Notes under the pieces: generated by a model
The model's database searches: none
The model's input: only the letters and a program-made list of their open reading frames with translations
Told to the model about the DNA's origin: nothing
Part shown: piece after piece, positions 34,048-43,296 of the stretch
Layout: each line of letters opens with the position of its first letter
How positions within the stretch are numbered: position 1 is the stretch's first letter
Origin: Halolamina pelagica
GTDB lineage: Archaea; Halobacteriota; Halobacteria; Halobacteriales; Haloferacaceae
Direction: 5' to 3'
Assembly (NCBI RefSeq): GCF_900115675.1
Contig: NZ_FOXI01000002.1
Location: 336,822 to 400,821 of the forward strand
Length of the DNA stretch: 64,000 nucleotides
Position numbers and translations under genes: made by a program

Positions 34048-35130
34048 ATGACCGACAGCTCCGCCCCGGCAGCGTACCGTACGATCGCCGACCTCCCGCT
34101 GGCGGTTGCAGGCGTCGACTACGAGCAGTTCGAGCAGGACACCTCCTCCGGCTTCACCCGCGTCACGACCGTCTTCGAACTCCGCGGCGACGGCGCGACG
34201 GGCCGCGGGGAGGACGTTACCTACGACACCGAGGACCACGAACGGCTCGCGGCCGCGATCGACGACGGCGCGTTCTCCCTCCCGACCGGGTCGTTCACGT
34301 TCGGCGAGTTCTCCGCGGCGCTCGACGACGCCGAGCTGTTCCCCGCTGAGGGCCCCGAACGGGAGGACTCTCGGGACTACCGGCGGTGGGCCGTCGAGTC
34401 CGCGGCGCTGGATCTGGCGCTCCGGCAGAACGGGACGAACCTGCCCGCCCTGCTCGACCGGCGACACCAGCCGGTCCGCTTCGTCGCCAGCACCCGGCTG
34501 GGCGACCCGCCGAGCGCCGACCGCGTCGACGCAGTCCGGGCCCGGAACCCCGATATCGGATTCAAACTCGATCCGACGCCGGACTGGAGCGACGACCTGA
34601 TCGACGACCTGCGCGCCCGCGACGCCGTCCGGATCGTCGACCTGAAGGGTCACTACGAGGGGACCGAGGTCGACAACGACGCCGACACGGCGTTCTACCG
34701 CCGGATCGTCGACGGCTTCCCGGACGCGGTCGTCGAGGACCCCCGACTGACCGACGGGACCCGACCGGTGTTCGACGGCGAGGAGGGGCGCGTCTCGTGG
34801 GACAGTCCGATTCACGGCCTCGACGACGTGCGTGCACTGCCCTGGGACCCTTCGTGGCTCAACGTCAAACCCTCCCGCTTCGGCACCGTCGAGTCGCTGT
34901 TCCGAACGCTGGCGTGGGCAGTCGATGCCGGCGTGAACCTGTACGGCGGCGGCCAGTTCGAACTCTCGGTCGGCCGCGGACAGGCCCAGGAGCTCGCCGC
35001 GCTGTTCTACCCCGACGGCCCGAACGACCTCGCGCCGAGCGTCTACAACGAGTCGTCGCTGCCCCCGGAACTCCCGCGGAGCCCCATCGCCGTCCCCGCT
35101 CACGGCGATCACGAAGGGTTCGGGTTCTGA
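34048..35130 (+). CDS. Enolase-superfamily protein
   Basis: 360-residue protein with the enolase-superfamily layout: an N-terminal capping domain and a TIM barrel. Recognisable segments are WAVESAALDLALRQNGTNL (about 113-131), GFKLDPTPDWSDDLIDDL, RIVDLKGHYEGTEVD, and VVEDPRLTDGT, which resembles the metal-binding Glu/Asp strand; SWLNVKPSRFGTVESLFR and LYGGGQFELSVGRGQAQELA follow. Relatives include muconate-lactonizing and o-succinylbenzoate synthase-type enzymes. The catalytic lysine pair is not in its standard KxK form, so the reaction cannot be assigned. Confidence 0.75.
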   Translation: MTDSSAPAAYRTIADLPLAVAGVDYEQFEQDTSSGFTRVTTVFELRGDGATGRGEDVTYDTEDHERLAAAIDDGAFSLPTGSFTFGEFSAALDDAELFPAEGPEREDSRDYRRWAVESAALDLALRQNGTNLPALLDRRHQPVRFVASTRLGDPPSADRVDAVRARNPDIGFKLDPTPDWSDDLIDDLRARDAVRIVDLKGHYEGTEVDNDADTAFYRRIVDGFPDAVVEDPRLTDGTRPVFDGEEGRVSWDSPIHGLDDVRALPWDPSWLNVKPSRFGTVESLFRTLAWAVDAGVNLYGGGQFELSVGRGQAQELAALFYPDGPNDLAPSVYNESSLPPELPRSPIAVPAHGDHEGFGF

Positions 35131-35142
35131 GAGGCGGGCCGG

Positions 35143-36345
35143 CTACGCGGCGGACTCGTGTTTCGCGACGATCTCGACGCCCGAGCCGCGCTCTCCCCTC
35201 GCGTTCGCGGCTCGGACGAAGGACCGCTCCCCGAGGTAAACGACGGTGGTCCGGTTCGTCACCCGCTGTAGTCGGTAGGTTGCAGACCCTGCGTCCTGGT
35301 ACCAGACGCTCCCGTTCCGCGTCGCCTTCGCGTCGAGGAAGCGCTCGAACGCCGCCTCGAACTCGGTCGCGTTGGCCGCGTCGTCCCAGCGGAGCACCCA
35401 CGCCGTCCCGACCTCGCCGTTGCGGACGAACGTCACCCGTCGGTCGTCGCCCCAGCCGTGGGCGGCGTCGACGGCCGCCGAGCGGTTCAGTTCGGTCCGG
35501 AGCGCGACCCGTAGGAACAGTTCCCCCTGCCGGTCGCGGTCGCGTTCGGTCCAGCCGCTGGTGGGGCCGACTCGGACCGTGAGGTCGGCGACGGGGTCGT
35601 CCGAACCGTGGAGCACCTGTTCGGTCGACGTCGGCGGATCGTGGTGGAGCGCTTCGAGGCCGGCAGGCGAGTCCGCACGGGCGGCGACGTACTCGGCACC
35701 GTAGTGGTAGCGTGCGAGCAGGAGTCGCGCGTACGCCGAGGCGTTCCCGTAGGCCGCCGCCTGGTGGGCCATCGCCGGCTGCCGCTCCCGGAGGTACCGA
35801 CGCTCGTAGACCGTCTGGGTGTAGGTCGCTGCCCCCTCCCGCAGGAGCAAGTACGTCGTCGCGCCGTCGTAGCTCAGGTCGCCGTCGATCCGTGGCTGGC
35901 GACGGAGCGCCGCCTCGTCCCAGCCGTGCTGGAACTGGACGACGTGGACGAACTCGTGGGCTAGCGTGGACTCGGTCAGTCCGGCCTCGTCGAGCACCCA
36001 CTCGTAGACCGTGACCGACTCGCCGTCGACCCCTGTCGCGCCGTGAGTCCTGACGTGGGGCCCAGTCGGATCACCGGCGGAGTGTGGCGTGACGCCCAGC
36101 GCGACCCAGAACCGCGGCAGGTCCGGTCCCGTCGACGACTCGTCGGCCGTCTCGACGGTCACCGTCGGCGGGTCGGCGCGCTCGTCGAGCAGGCTCACCA
36201 CGCGCTCGAAGACGGGCGTCGGATCGACGGGGAGCTCGCCCTCGACGGCCACCTCGTCCGGGCCGCCGTCCGCCGGCGTCGGGGCGACGACGCCGCCGCA
36301 GCCAGCGACAACCAGCAGCACGCACGCGAACACGGCGCGACGCAT
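35143..36345 (-). CDS. Hvo_1808-like surface lipoprotein, copy 1
   Basis: 400 residues. The lipobox LLVVAGC gives a lipid-anchored extracellular protein. The zinc-peptidase-like motif HEFVH is in TESTLAHEFVHVVQFQHGWDE in outline (about 129-148), and EGAATY may supply a third ligand. Near the end are WGDDRRVTFVRNGEVGTAWVLRWDDAANATEFEAAFERFLDAKA in outline. The layout recalls haloarchaeal Hvo_1808-type surface proteins. Proteolytic activity is not shown. A paralogue follows upstream at 36389-37615, sharing a 63-bp identical stretch. Confidence 0.82.
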   Translation of the reverse strand: MRRAVFACVLLVVAGCGGVVAPTPADGGPDEVAVEGELPVDPTPVFERVVSLLDERADPPTVTVETADESSTGPDLPRFWVALGVTPHSAGDPTGPHVRTHGATGVDGESVTVYEWVLDEAGLTESTLAHEFVHVVQFQHGWDEAALRRQPRIDGDLSYDGATTYLLLREGAATYTQTVYERRYLRERQPAMAHQAAAYGNASAYARLLLARYHYGAEYVAARADSPAGLEALHHDPPTSTEQVLHGSDDPVADLTVRVGPTSGWTERDRDRQGELFLRVALRTELNRSAAVDAAHGWGDDRRVTFVRNGEVGTAWVLRWDDAANATEFEAAFERFLDAKATRNGSVWYQDAGSATYRLQRVTNRTTVVYLGERSFVRAANARGERGSGVEIVAKHESAA

Positions 36346-36388
36346 CGGACGAGGGTCACTGGGCGCGACGGAAACAGTTGGCGCCGAG

Positions 36389-37615
36389 TCAGATCTCGAT
36401 ATCGAGTACGCCGTCCCGTGTCGCCTCGACCGTCGCGGCCCGGACGAACGCCTCGTCGCCGAGTAACACGACCGTCGTTTCGTCGTTCGCCTCGACGACG
36501 CGGTAGGTGGCGTTCCCGTCGGACTGGTACCAGACCCCGTCCCGCTCGATCGCTTTCGCGTCGAGGAAGCGCTCGAACGCCGCCTCGAACTCGGTCGCGT
36601 TGGCCGCGTCGTCCCAGTGGAGGGTCCAGGCCGTCCCCGTCTTGTTGCCGCGTTCGAACGTGATCCGGCGGTCCTCTCCCCAGCCGTGGGCGGCGTCGAC
36701 GGCGGTCGACCGGTTCAGTTCGGTCCGGAGCGCGACCCGCAGGAACAGTTCGCCCTGCCGGTTCCGGGTGTGCTCGGTCCAGTCGCCCGTCTCGGAGGTG
36801 GTGACGATCAGGTGCTCGACGGGGTCAGTCGAGTTGTGGAGCACCTGCTCGGAGGATTCGGGCGGATGCCGGTGCACGCCGGCGAGCTCCCGGGGCGAGT
36901 CGACGCGCTCGGCGACGTACTCGGCGCCGAGGACGTAGCGTGCGAGGTTCAAGCGCTCGTAGGCCGAGCCGTCGCGGTAGTCGGCTCGCAGGGGATCCTC
37001 GCCGTCAACTCCCGGGACGAACTGTCGTACGTAGTGGTCCTCGACGTACTCGCCGGCGCCCTCGATCACCAGGTAGTAGGTGAGTTCCCGGTCGTAGCTG
37101 ATCCCCCCGGCGTCGAAGGCCGGGTCGACGCTCCACACCGACTCGTGCCACCCGTTCCGGAACTGGACGACGTGGACGAACTCGTGGGCCACAGTCACCT
37201 CCGCACTCGTCTCGTCGCCCAGTATCCCCTCGTTGACGTGGACCGCGTTCCCGTCGGTCGGCGCGTACGCAGCGAGCTGGAGGCGTTCGGCGTCGGTCCG
37301 CGCCGGCGGCACGACGCCGAGCGCCGTCCGGAACTGCGAGCGGCGGCCGTCCAGTATCGTCGACGACATCTCCGCGGGCGGTTCGACGTAGACGACCGGT
37401 CCGGCGACGCGTTCGCCGGTCAGGTTCAACACGCGGTCGAACACGACCGTCGCGTCGAGCGGCAGCTCGCCGCCGATGACCTGGACGTCGGTCGCGGGGG
37501 TCGCCGTCGGCGTCGCCGTGGCGTCGGTGCGAGGCTCGGTGACCGCCACGTCGGCCACCCCGCCACAGCCGGCGAGGACGACGAGGAGGGCGGTCAGGAC
37601 GGCGGCGGGGCGCAT
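36389..37615 (-). CDS. Hvo_1808-like surface lipoprotein, copy 2
   Basis: 408 residues from ATG 37615. The lipobox VVLAGC is followed by a Thr-rich spacer. HEFVH occurs in VTVAHEFVHVVQFRNGWHES in outline (about 143-161), and EGAGEY aligns with EGAATY of the neighbour. The C-terminal half is closely similar to copy 1 (FLDAKAIERDGVWYQSDGNATYR). A short acidic tail VLDIEI ends the protein. Copy 1 lies 43 bp downstream on the same strand, so this is a tandem duplication, probably in one transcript. Confidence 0.82.
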   Translation of the reverse strand: MRPAAVLTALLVVLAGCGGVADVAVTEPRTDATATPTATPATDVQVIGGELPLDATVVFDRVLNLTGERVAGPVVYVEPPAEMSSTILDGRRSQFRTALGVVPPARTDAERLQLAAYAPTDGNAVHVNEGILGDETSAEVTVAHEFVHVVQFRNGWHESVWSVDPAFDAGGISYDRELTYYLVIEGAGEYVEDHYVRQFVPGVDGEDPLRADYRDGSAYERLNLARYVLGAEYVAERVDSPRELAGVHRHPPESSEQVLHNSTDPVEHLIVTTSETGDWTEHTRNRQGELFLRVALRTELNRSTAVDAAHGWGEDRRITFERGNKTGTAWTLHWDDAANATEFEAAFERFLDAKAIERDGVWYQSDGNATYRVVEANDETTVVLLGDEAFVRAATVEATRDGVLDIEI

Positions 37616-37666
37616 GGCCGTACTGTCAACCAACGAGTCACATAAGTTGTGCGGGAGGCTTCCCGA

Positions 37667-39829
37667 TCAGTCGAGTTCGCGAGCCAGCACGTCGCGCAAC
37701 TCGCCGATCTCGCCCGCGTCGACCACGATCGACTCCTCGCCGACCGAGAGCGACAGTGCCCCGTCCGCGGTCGCGGTGCCCAGTTCCGTCACCGCAGCGT
37801 CGTCGCCGACCGCGTCACGCAGCGCGTCGGCGTCGGTCGTCTCCACCACGACCCGCCCCGGCGCCTCGCTGAACAGCGCCCGAGCCTCGGCGAGGTCGGC
37901 GTCGACGCCTGCCTCGTCAGTGACCAACTCCGCCAGCGCCACCGCGAGGCCGCCGTCGCTCACGTCGTGGGTCGCGAACGTCGAGTCGAGCCCGGCGACG
38001 CGGCCCAGCGCGTCCACGAGCGCGCCCGGATCCGCGGGAACCGCCGGGAAGCGGTCCGAGCCGCCGAACTGCGAGAGGAGCAACGAGCCGCCGAGGGCGT
38101 GCGGGTCGTCGCTCCCGATCCCGGAGCCGGCGACCCACTCGGCCGGCTCGACGAGGACCAGATCGCCCTCGCCCGAGACTGTCGCCGCGGGGGCGTCGTA
38201 GCCCGACTTGGTCCCGAGCACCGCGAGCGTCGGCGTCGGCGCGACGGGGCCCGTCTCGGAGTCGTTGTAGAGCGAGACGTTGCCGCCGACGACCGGCACC
38301 GAGAGGTCGGCGCAGGTTCCGGCCAGTCCATCGACCGCAGCCGCGAAGCCGTCGTAGGTCTCGGGGTCCTCGGGGTTGCCGCCGTTGAGGCAGTCCACGG
38401 CTGCGAGGGGCGTGGCCCCCTTCGCGGCGAGGTTGGTCGCGTTCTCGACCGCAACGGCACGGGCGCCGGCCTCCGGGTCGCAGTCCGTCCAGTGGGGGTT
38501 CGCCCCCGACGAGAGCGCGATGGCGTGCTCGTCGTCCGCGTCGCCCGCCCCGTGGAGCGCGAGCACGGCGGCGTCGTCGCCGGGTTCGACCGCGGTCCGC
38601 AGGCCGACCTCGTGGTCGTACTGCCGGTAGACCCACTCCTTGCTCGCCGCAGTGGGGTCGGCGACGACCGCCTCGAACGCCTCGGCGAGGTCGAACTCGG
38701 GCAGGTCGCGCTCGGGCGCCGCCGGGGCTTTCCGGCCGAGATCGTTCAGGGGTGCGCCGTCGGCGAGGTACGCCGCGGGCGCGTCGACGACGGTCTCCCC
38801 CTCGAACTCACAGACGTAGTTCCCCTCGGTCACCTCGCCGATGTCCGAGCAGCCGAGGTCGAACCGCTCGGCGATCTCCGCCACGCGCTCGACGTTCTCC
38901 GGCGCCACCTCGTAGCACATGCGCTCCTGGGACTCCGCGAGCAGGATCTCGGTCGCGTTCATCCCGGGCTCGCGGGTGTGGACTGCTTCGAGGTCGATGT
39001 CGGCGCCGAAGCCGCCCTTCGCGACCAGTTCGGAGGACGCGCCGCCGAGGCCGGCGGCGCCGAGGTCGCGGGCGGACTCGATCAGGTCCTCGTCCAGCAG
39101 CGCCTCGTTGCACTCGATCAGGAGTTTCTCCGAGTAGGGGTCGCCGACCTGGACCGCGGGTCGGTCCTCGGTCTCGGCGTCCTCCGCGAGGTCCTCGCTG
39201 GCGAAGGACGCGCCGCCGAGGCCGTCCCGCCCCGTGGCGTTCCCGAGGAGGACGAGTCGGTTCCCTGCGGCCTGGGCCTCCGCAGTCACGAGTCGCTCCG
39301 GCGTTGTTTTTCCGACGCAGGCGACGTTCACGAGGGGGTTGCCGACGTGACTTTCCTCGAACGCGACGCTGCCGGCGACGGTCGGGACGCCGATGGCGTT
39401 GCCGTAGTCCGAGATGCCCTCGACGACGCCCTCGAACAGGTACCGCGAGTGCTCGCGGTCGAACGGGCCGAAGTACAGCGAGTCCGCGAGCGCGATGGGG
39501 TAGGCGCCCATCGAGAGCGTGTCGCGGACGATGCCGCCGATCCCGGTGGCGGCCCCGTCGTAGGGGTCGACGTAGCTGGGGTGGTTGTGGCTCTCGATGC
39601 CGAACGTCAGCAGCGTGTCGGTGCCGGGAACCCGGACGACTGCGGCGTCGTCCCCGGGGCCGATCTCGACGTGTTCGCCCCCGCTCTCGAAGTTCGAGAG
39701 CAGCATGCGCGAGGAGCGGTACGCGCAGTGCTCGCTCCAGAGGTTCTCGAACAGGTGTTCTTCGGCCCGGGTGGGCTCGCGGCCGAGTTCGTCGACGACG
39801 AGGTCGTGGTCCGCATCCGCGAGAGGCAT
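37667..39829 (-). CDS. purL: Phosphoribosylformylglycinamidine synthase subunit PurL
   Basis: Purine biosynthesis: converts FGAR to FGAM using ATP and ammonia delivered by PurQ. 720 residues, the small-type Pur[16 protein letters not shown] (28-42) carries the catalytic His, [24 protein letters not shown] in outline the ATP/Mg region, [19 protein letters not shown] the second, and [20 protein letters not shown], then [13 protein letters not shown] the repeated half. The fused glutaminase is absent, so PurQ and PurS must be encoded elsewhere. The flanking genes are not purine genes. Confidence 0.95.
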   Translation of the reverse strand: MPLADADHDLVVDELGREPTRAEEHLFENLWSEHCAYRSSRMLLSNFESGGEHVEIGPGDDAAVVRVPGTDTLLTFGIESHNHPSYVDPYDGAATGIGGIVRDTLSMGAYPIALADSLYFGPFDREHSRYLFEGVVEGISDYGNAIGVPTVAGSVAFEESHVGNPLVNVACVGKTTPERLVTAEAQAAGNRLVLLGNATGRDGLGGASFASEDLAEDAETEDRPAVQVGDPYSEKLLIECNEALLDEDLIESARDLGAAGLGGASSELVAKGGFGADIDLEAVHTREPGMNATEILLAESQERMCYEVAPENVERVAEIAERFDLGCSDIGEVTEGNYVCEFEGETVVDAPAAYLADGAPLNDLGRKAPAAPERDLPEFDLAEAFEAVVADPTAASKEWVYRQYDHEVGLRTAVEPGDDAAVLALHGAGDADDEHAIALSSGANPHWTDCDPEAGARAVAVENATNLAAKGATPLAAVDCLNGGNPEDPETYDGFAAAVDGLAGTCADLSVPVVGGNVSLYNDSETGPVAPTPTLAVLGTKSGYDAPAATVSGEGDLVLVEPAEWVAGSGIGSDDPHALGGSLLLSQFGGSDRFPAVPADPGALVDALGRVAGLDSTFATHDVSDGGLAVALAELVTDEAGVDADLAEARALFSEAPGRVVVETTDADALRDAVGDDAAVTELGTATADGALSLSVGEESIVVDAGEIGELRDVLARELD

Positions 39830-39907
39830 TCACCTGTGTGGTCAGCGTCGGGGTGCAAAGGGGTTTCGTTGTGCACGTTCGTGGCTATCGTCGCCGACGG
39901 GTCGGGA

Positions 39908-40759
39908 TCAGACCGAGAGCAGCGGCAGCATGGCCAACACGCCCGCGGCGAAGCCGATCACCAGTGCGCTGCGACCGCCGTCAGGCAGGTCCCGGCCGGT
40001 TTCGAGCGCCTCGGGAACGAACTCCGTCGCGACCAGGTACACCATCGCCCCCGCGGCGAACCCGTAGCCGAAGGGGAGAAACGCCTGCGCCCAGCGGACG
40101 AACGCGAACGCGATCACGGCGCCGATGGGCTGGGGCAGGCTGGAGAACACGGCCGCGCCGACCATCCGCCACTTCGAGAGGCCCATCGCCCGCATCGGGA
40201 TCGCGATCGCGGTCCCCTCGGGGATGTTGTGGATCGAGATCGCGACGGTCATGAAGACCGCGAGCACCGGGACCGCGAACCCGAAGACGCCGACGCCGCC
40301 CTCGAGGCCCAACTCCGCGAAGGAGACGCCGACGGCGACCCCCTCCGGGAAGCTGTGGACGGTGAGGATCCCGAGGATGAGCGCGAGCTTCTTCGGGTCG
40401 CCCTCGGCGAACGCCTCGGCCTCCAGTCGGTGCTCGTCGTGGTCGTCGTCGCCGTGGTCACCGTGCCCGCCCATATCGAGCCAGTCGAGTATCCTGTCGG
40501 AGAGTTCGACGAGCACGACGCCCGCGAGCAGGCCGACGCCGAGCAGCACCGGCAGGCCCGACGTGTAGGCCAACCCCTCGTTGAGCAGGCCGAACAGCGA
40601 CGCCGCGACCATGATGCCCGACGCGGTCCCCCAGAGGCCGACGTTCCAGCGGTCGCTGAACTCCTCGACGAAGAAGAAGGGCAACGCCCCGAGCCCCGTC
40701 GCCAGCGCGGTGATGAACCCGGCGACGAACACGAGCACGAGGTTCCCGATGAACGCCAT
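39908..40759 (-). CDS. ZIP-family divalent metal transporter
   Basis: 283 residues from ATG 40759, with about eight membrane segments. The variable loop (about 97-110) is His/Asp-rich (GGHGDHGDDDHDEH), as in zinc and manganese ZIP proteins. The conserved helix IV motif appears as LGILTVHSFPEGVAVGVSFAELG, and helix V as VAISIHNIPEGTAIAIP. It probably imports Zn, Mn or Fe. The promoter combines a TATA-like TTTATTTT with an adjacent TTTGG/CCTAAA dyad (40811-40826), suggesting metal-dependent repression. The frame continues to 40804, but this ATG begins the first helix. Confidence 0.9.
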   Translation of the reverse strand: MAFIGNLVLVFVAGFITALATGLGALPFFFVEEFSDRWNVGLWGTASGIMVAASLFGLLNEGLAYTSGLPVLLGVGLLAGVVLVELSDRILDWLDMGGHGDHGDDDHDEHRLEAEAFAEGDPKKLALILGILTVHSFPEGVAVGVSFAELGLEGGVGVFGFAVPVLAVFMTVAISIHNIPEGTAIAIPMRAMGLSKWRMVGAAVFSSLPQPIGAVIAFAFVRWAQAFLPFGYGFAAGAMVYLVATEFVPEALETGRDLPDGGRSALVIGFAAGVLAMLPLLSV

Positions 40760-40802
40760 ACGTCGACTCGCACACGCCGAACGATTAGTGTTTCGGAATC
40801 GC

Positions 40803-40826
40803 AAAATAAATTTGGCTATCCTAAAA
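40803..40826 (-). promoter_or_regulatory. Promoter and candidate metal-dependent operator of the ZIP gene
   Basis: A TATA-like TTTATTTT (minus strand) is followed upstream by the dyad TTTGG-CTAT-CCTAAA. The dyad resembles DtxR/SirR-type sites with TTAGG/CCTAA half-sites. Cover of the TATA edge would suit repression by metal-loaded regulator. The match is visual only. Confidence 0.4.
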
Positions 40827-40874
40827 CCCGATCAGCTTCCGTCGGCCCGGCAGATCTCGCCCCCCTATCGGTTT

Positions 40875-40884
40875 CCTTTTTACC
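40875..40884 (+). promoter_or_regulatory. TATA-like promoter of the PHP phosphoesterase
   Basis: CCTTTTTACC, centred 26 bp before the GTG at 40906; supports that start and a leaderless mRNA. Confidence 0.5.
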
Positions 40885-40905
40885 GGCGACCGCAAATCAC
40901 GGTCC

Positions 40906-41589
40906 GTGCTTTCGGCCGAGCTGCACTGTCACTCCGAGCGCTCCCACGACGGCCGGGACCCGGTCGACCTCCTGGTCGAGCAGGCCGCGGCCGTCGGGCT
41001 GGACGCCATCGCCGTCACCGACCACGACGAGATCGACGCGAGTATCGAGGCCGCCTCGCTCGCCGAGGAGTACGGCCTCGTCGGCATCGTCGCGATGGAA
41101 GTGACCTCCGCGGCCGGCCACGTGCTCGCGCTGGGGATCGACGAGCAGATCCCGCCGGGGCTCAGCTACGACGAGACGCTCGATCGCATCCACGCACAGG
41201 ATGGGATCGCCATCGTCCCCCACCCGTTCCAGAGCTCGCGCCACGGCGTCGCCGCCCACATCTCCGACGAGCAGCTCGCCAACGCGGACGCGATCGAGGT
41301 GTACAACTCCCGACTCCTCACGGGGCGGTCCAACCGGCAGGCCGAACGGTTCGCCACCGCCCACGACGTGCCCAAGACCGCCGGCAGCGACGCCCACATC
41401 TCCGAGATGGTCGGGCAGGCCGTCACCGAGATCGGCGTCGAGGAGCGCAGCGTCGACGCGATCCTCGACGCCATCGCGTCGGGGCGAACCAGCGTCGTCG
41501 GCCAGAAGACGCCCTGGCGGATCTCGTTCCGGCAGGCCGCCGGCGGCGTGAAACGCCGGATCCAGCGCGGCGTGCGCGAACTGTTCTGA
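40906..41589 (+). CDS. PHP-domain metal-dependent phosphoesterase
   Basis: 227 residues from GTG 40906. Motif I is ELHCHSERSHDGRDP with H7 and H9, motif II VTDHDEID with D39 and H40, then AMEVTSAAGHVLALG, IVPHPFQSSRHG and TAGSDAHISEMVGQAVT. All metal ligands of the PHP family appear present. The likely substrate is a nucleotide or inositol-type phosphate; similar archaeal proteins are often annotated only as PHP. The stop shares its last base with the start of the asparagine-synthetase-like gene, so the two are translated from one mRNA. Confidence 0.88.
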   Translation: MLSAELHCHSERSHDGRDPVDLLVEQAAAVGLDAIAVTDHDEIDASIEAASLAEEYGLVGIVAMEVTSAAGHVLALGIDEQIPPGLSYDETLDRIHAQDGIAIVPHPFQSSRHGVAAHISDEQLANADAIEVYNSRLLTGRSNRQAERFATAHDVPKTAGSDAHISEMVGQAVTEIGVEERSVDAILDAIASGRTSVVGQKTPWRISFRQAAGGVKRRIQRGVRELF

Positions 41590-42701
41590 TGGCTCCCGAC
41601 GGGACCACCATCCGGGGCGCCGACGCGGCGACGGTTCGATCGGCGATCGAGTCCGGCGACCCGCTCCCCGGAACAGCGGGCTTTGCCGGCGAAGCCGACG
41701 GCCGACTCGTCCGGGACGTGCTGGGTCGCGAACCGCTCTACGTCGACGCCGCGGCCGACGACTGGGGCTTCGACCCCACTGACCTGACCGATCCCGAACT
41801 CCTCCACGCCGGGACGGTGGTCGACGCCGCGGGCGACCGACGCGAAGCCTGGTCGCTCCCGACACCCACAGTCGAGACCGCCCACGAGGTCGCCGTCGAC
41901 GCCGTCAGGGAGGCTGTCCTCGAGAGCGTCCGCGAATCCGACCCGGCGGGGCTCGCGGTCGCCTTCTCCGGCGGCGTCGACTCGGCGCTCGTGGCCGCAG
42001 GGGTCCCGGACGTCCCCTGCTACGTCGCCGGCTTCGCGGGCGCCGAGTCCCACGACGAGGCGGCCGCCCGCGAGGCCGCCGCGGCGATGGACCGCGACCT
42101 CCGGGTGGTCGCGTTCGACCACGACGACATCGTGCGCGCGGTGCCCGAGATCGCCCGCGCCACCGGTCGGACGAACGCGATGGACGTTGGGATCGCGCTG
42201 CCGCTGTACTTCGCGGCTGAGCAGGCGTCGGCGGACGGCTTCGACCGGCTCGCGGTCGGGCAGGGTGCCGACGAACTGTTCGGCGGCTACCGGAAGGTGG
42301 TCGACCCTGCGTCGGACCACCGCGTCGACGCTGACACCGTGCGCGGCGCCACGCGGGAGGTGATCCGGACGCTTCCCCACCAACTCCCGCGGGACGTGCT
42401 GACGCTCCGGGCCGCGGGCGTCGAACCGGTCGCACCGCTCCTCCACGACCGCGTCGTCGACGCCGCGCTCCGGCTGCCGGCGGACTTACTCGCGACCGAC
42501 GACGAGCGGAAGATCGCGCTCCGGCGCGCCGCCGAGGGCGTGGTACCAGAGCCCGTGCGGACGGCGGAGAAGAAGGCGGTCCAGTACGGCACCTACGCGG
42601 CGCGGGAACTCGACCGGCTGGCCAGACAGGCCGGCTACAAGCGGCGGATGGAGGATCACGTCGGGCAGTACGTCGACGCGCTGGTCGCGGGCGAGGCGTA
42701 G
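41589..42701 (+). CDS. Asparagine-synthetase-like protein without an intact glutaminase
   Basis: 370 residues. The C-terminal synthetase domain has the PP-loop AFSGGVDSALVA (about 123-134), GRTNAMDVGIALPLYFAAEQA, VGQGADELFGGYRK and PLLHDRVVDAALRLP, as in AsnB. The N-terminal 100 residues (GFAGEADGRLVRDVLGREPLYV) look like the end of a class II glutamine amidotransferase domain; the catalytic Cys2 part is missing. It may therefore use ammonia, or adenylate a different carboxylate. It is coupled to the PHP gene (stop TGA and start ATG share a base). The next gene, on the other strand, ends directly at its stop. Confidence 0.85.
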   Translation: MAPDGTTIRGADAATVRSAIESGDPLPGTAGFAGEADGRLVRDVLGREPLYVDAAADDWGFDPTDLTDPELLHAGTVVDAAGDRREAWSLPTPTVETAHEVAVDAVREAVLESVRESDPAGLAVAFSGGVDSALVAAGVPDVPCYVAGFAGAESHDEAAAREAAAAMDRDLRVVAFDHDDIVRAVPEIARATGRTNAMDVGIALPLYFAAEQASADGFDRLAVGQGADELFGGYRKVVDPASDHRVDADTVRGATREVIRTLPHQLPRDVLTLRAAGVEPVAPLLHDRVVDAALRLPADLLATDDERKIALRRAAEGVVPEPVRTAEKKAVQYGTYAARELDRLARQAGYKRRMEDHVGQYVDALVAGEA

Positions 42702-43169
42702 CTACGCGTTCTCGGCGGTGTCGATGGCTCTGCGCGCCAGCGCTCGGGTGTCGGCGTCGATGTGGCTCTCCCGGAGGTCGTCGCGGTCGTACCACTCCCA
42801 CGCCTCGACGCCCGCCTCGCCGGGATCAGGGTCGATTTCCCGACTCGGGACGGTCGCGAAGTAGACGTGGTCGACGTGCTGGTGGTAGATGCCGTCGCCG
42901 TCAGCGTCGATGTCGTACAGCAGTTGCTCGCGCGGTGTCGGGAGCGTCTCCCCCGCGGGCGCGCCGACGGGGTCGGTGTCGTCGAGCAGCGTCGGTTCGA
43001 GCCCGGTCTCCTCGCGAGTCTCCCGGAGCCCGGCCTCGTGGGGCAGTTCGTCGCGATCGACGTGCCCGCCCGGGGGGATGTGGATCTCCAGTTTCGGGTG
43101 GTAGTGGAGGGCGGCGGCGCCGTCGTTGACGACGTAGACGGTGGCGGTGAAGTGGCGCGTGGTCTCCAT
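42702..43169 (-). CDS. Nudix hydrolase
   Basis: 155 residues. The Nudix box occupies 34-57: GGHVDRDE, then REETGLEP with the Glu residues needed for Mg. VYHQHVDHVYFAT-like segment and EAWEWYDRDDLRESH close the fold. The enzyme cleaves a nucleoside diphosphate linked to another group; the substrate is unknown. Its TAG abuts the TAG of the convergent asparagine-synthetase-like gene with no spacer. The gene is unlinked to a visible pathway. Confidence 0.88.
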   Translation of the reverse strand: METTRHFTATVYVVNDGAAALHYHPKLEIHIPPGGHVDRDELPHEAGLRETREETGLEPTLLDDTDPVGAPAGETLPTPREQLLYDIDADGDGIYHQHVDHVYFATVPSREIDPDPGEAGVEAWEWYDRDDLRESHIDADTRALARRAIDTAENA

Positions 43170-43296
43170 ACCTGCCCGTTTCGGGCGCGGGGTTTCGGGG
43201 TTGCGGTTCGATGGGGCCGGTACCGTGCCACGACGACCGGTGGATTCACGCCCGGTAGCGAGGGTCGTCCCGCTCAGTCCTCGCCACAGCGCGGGG

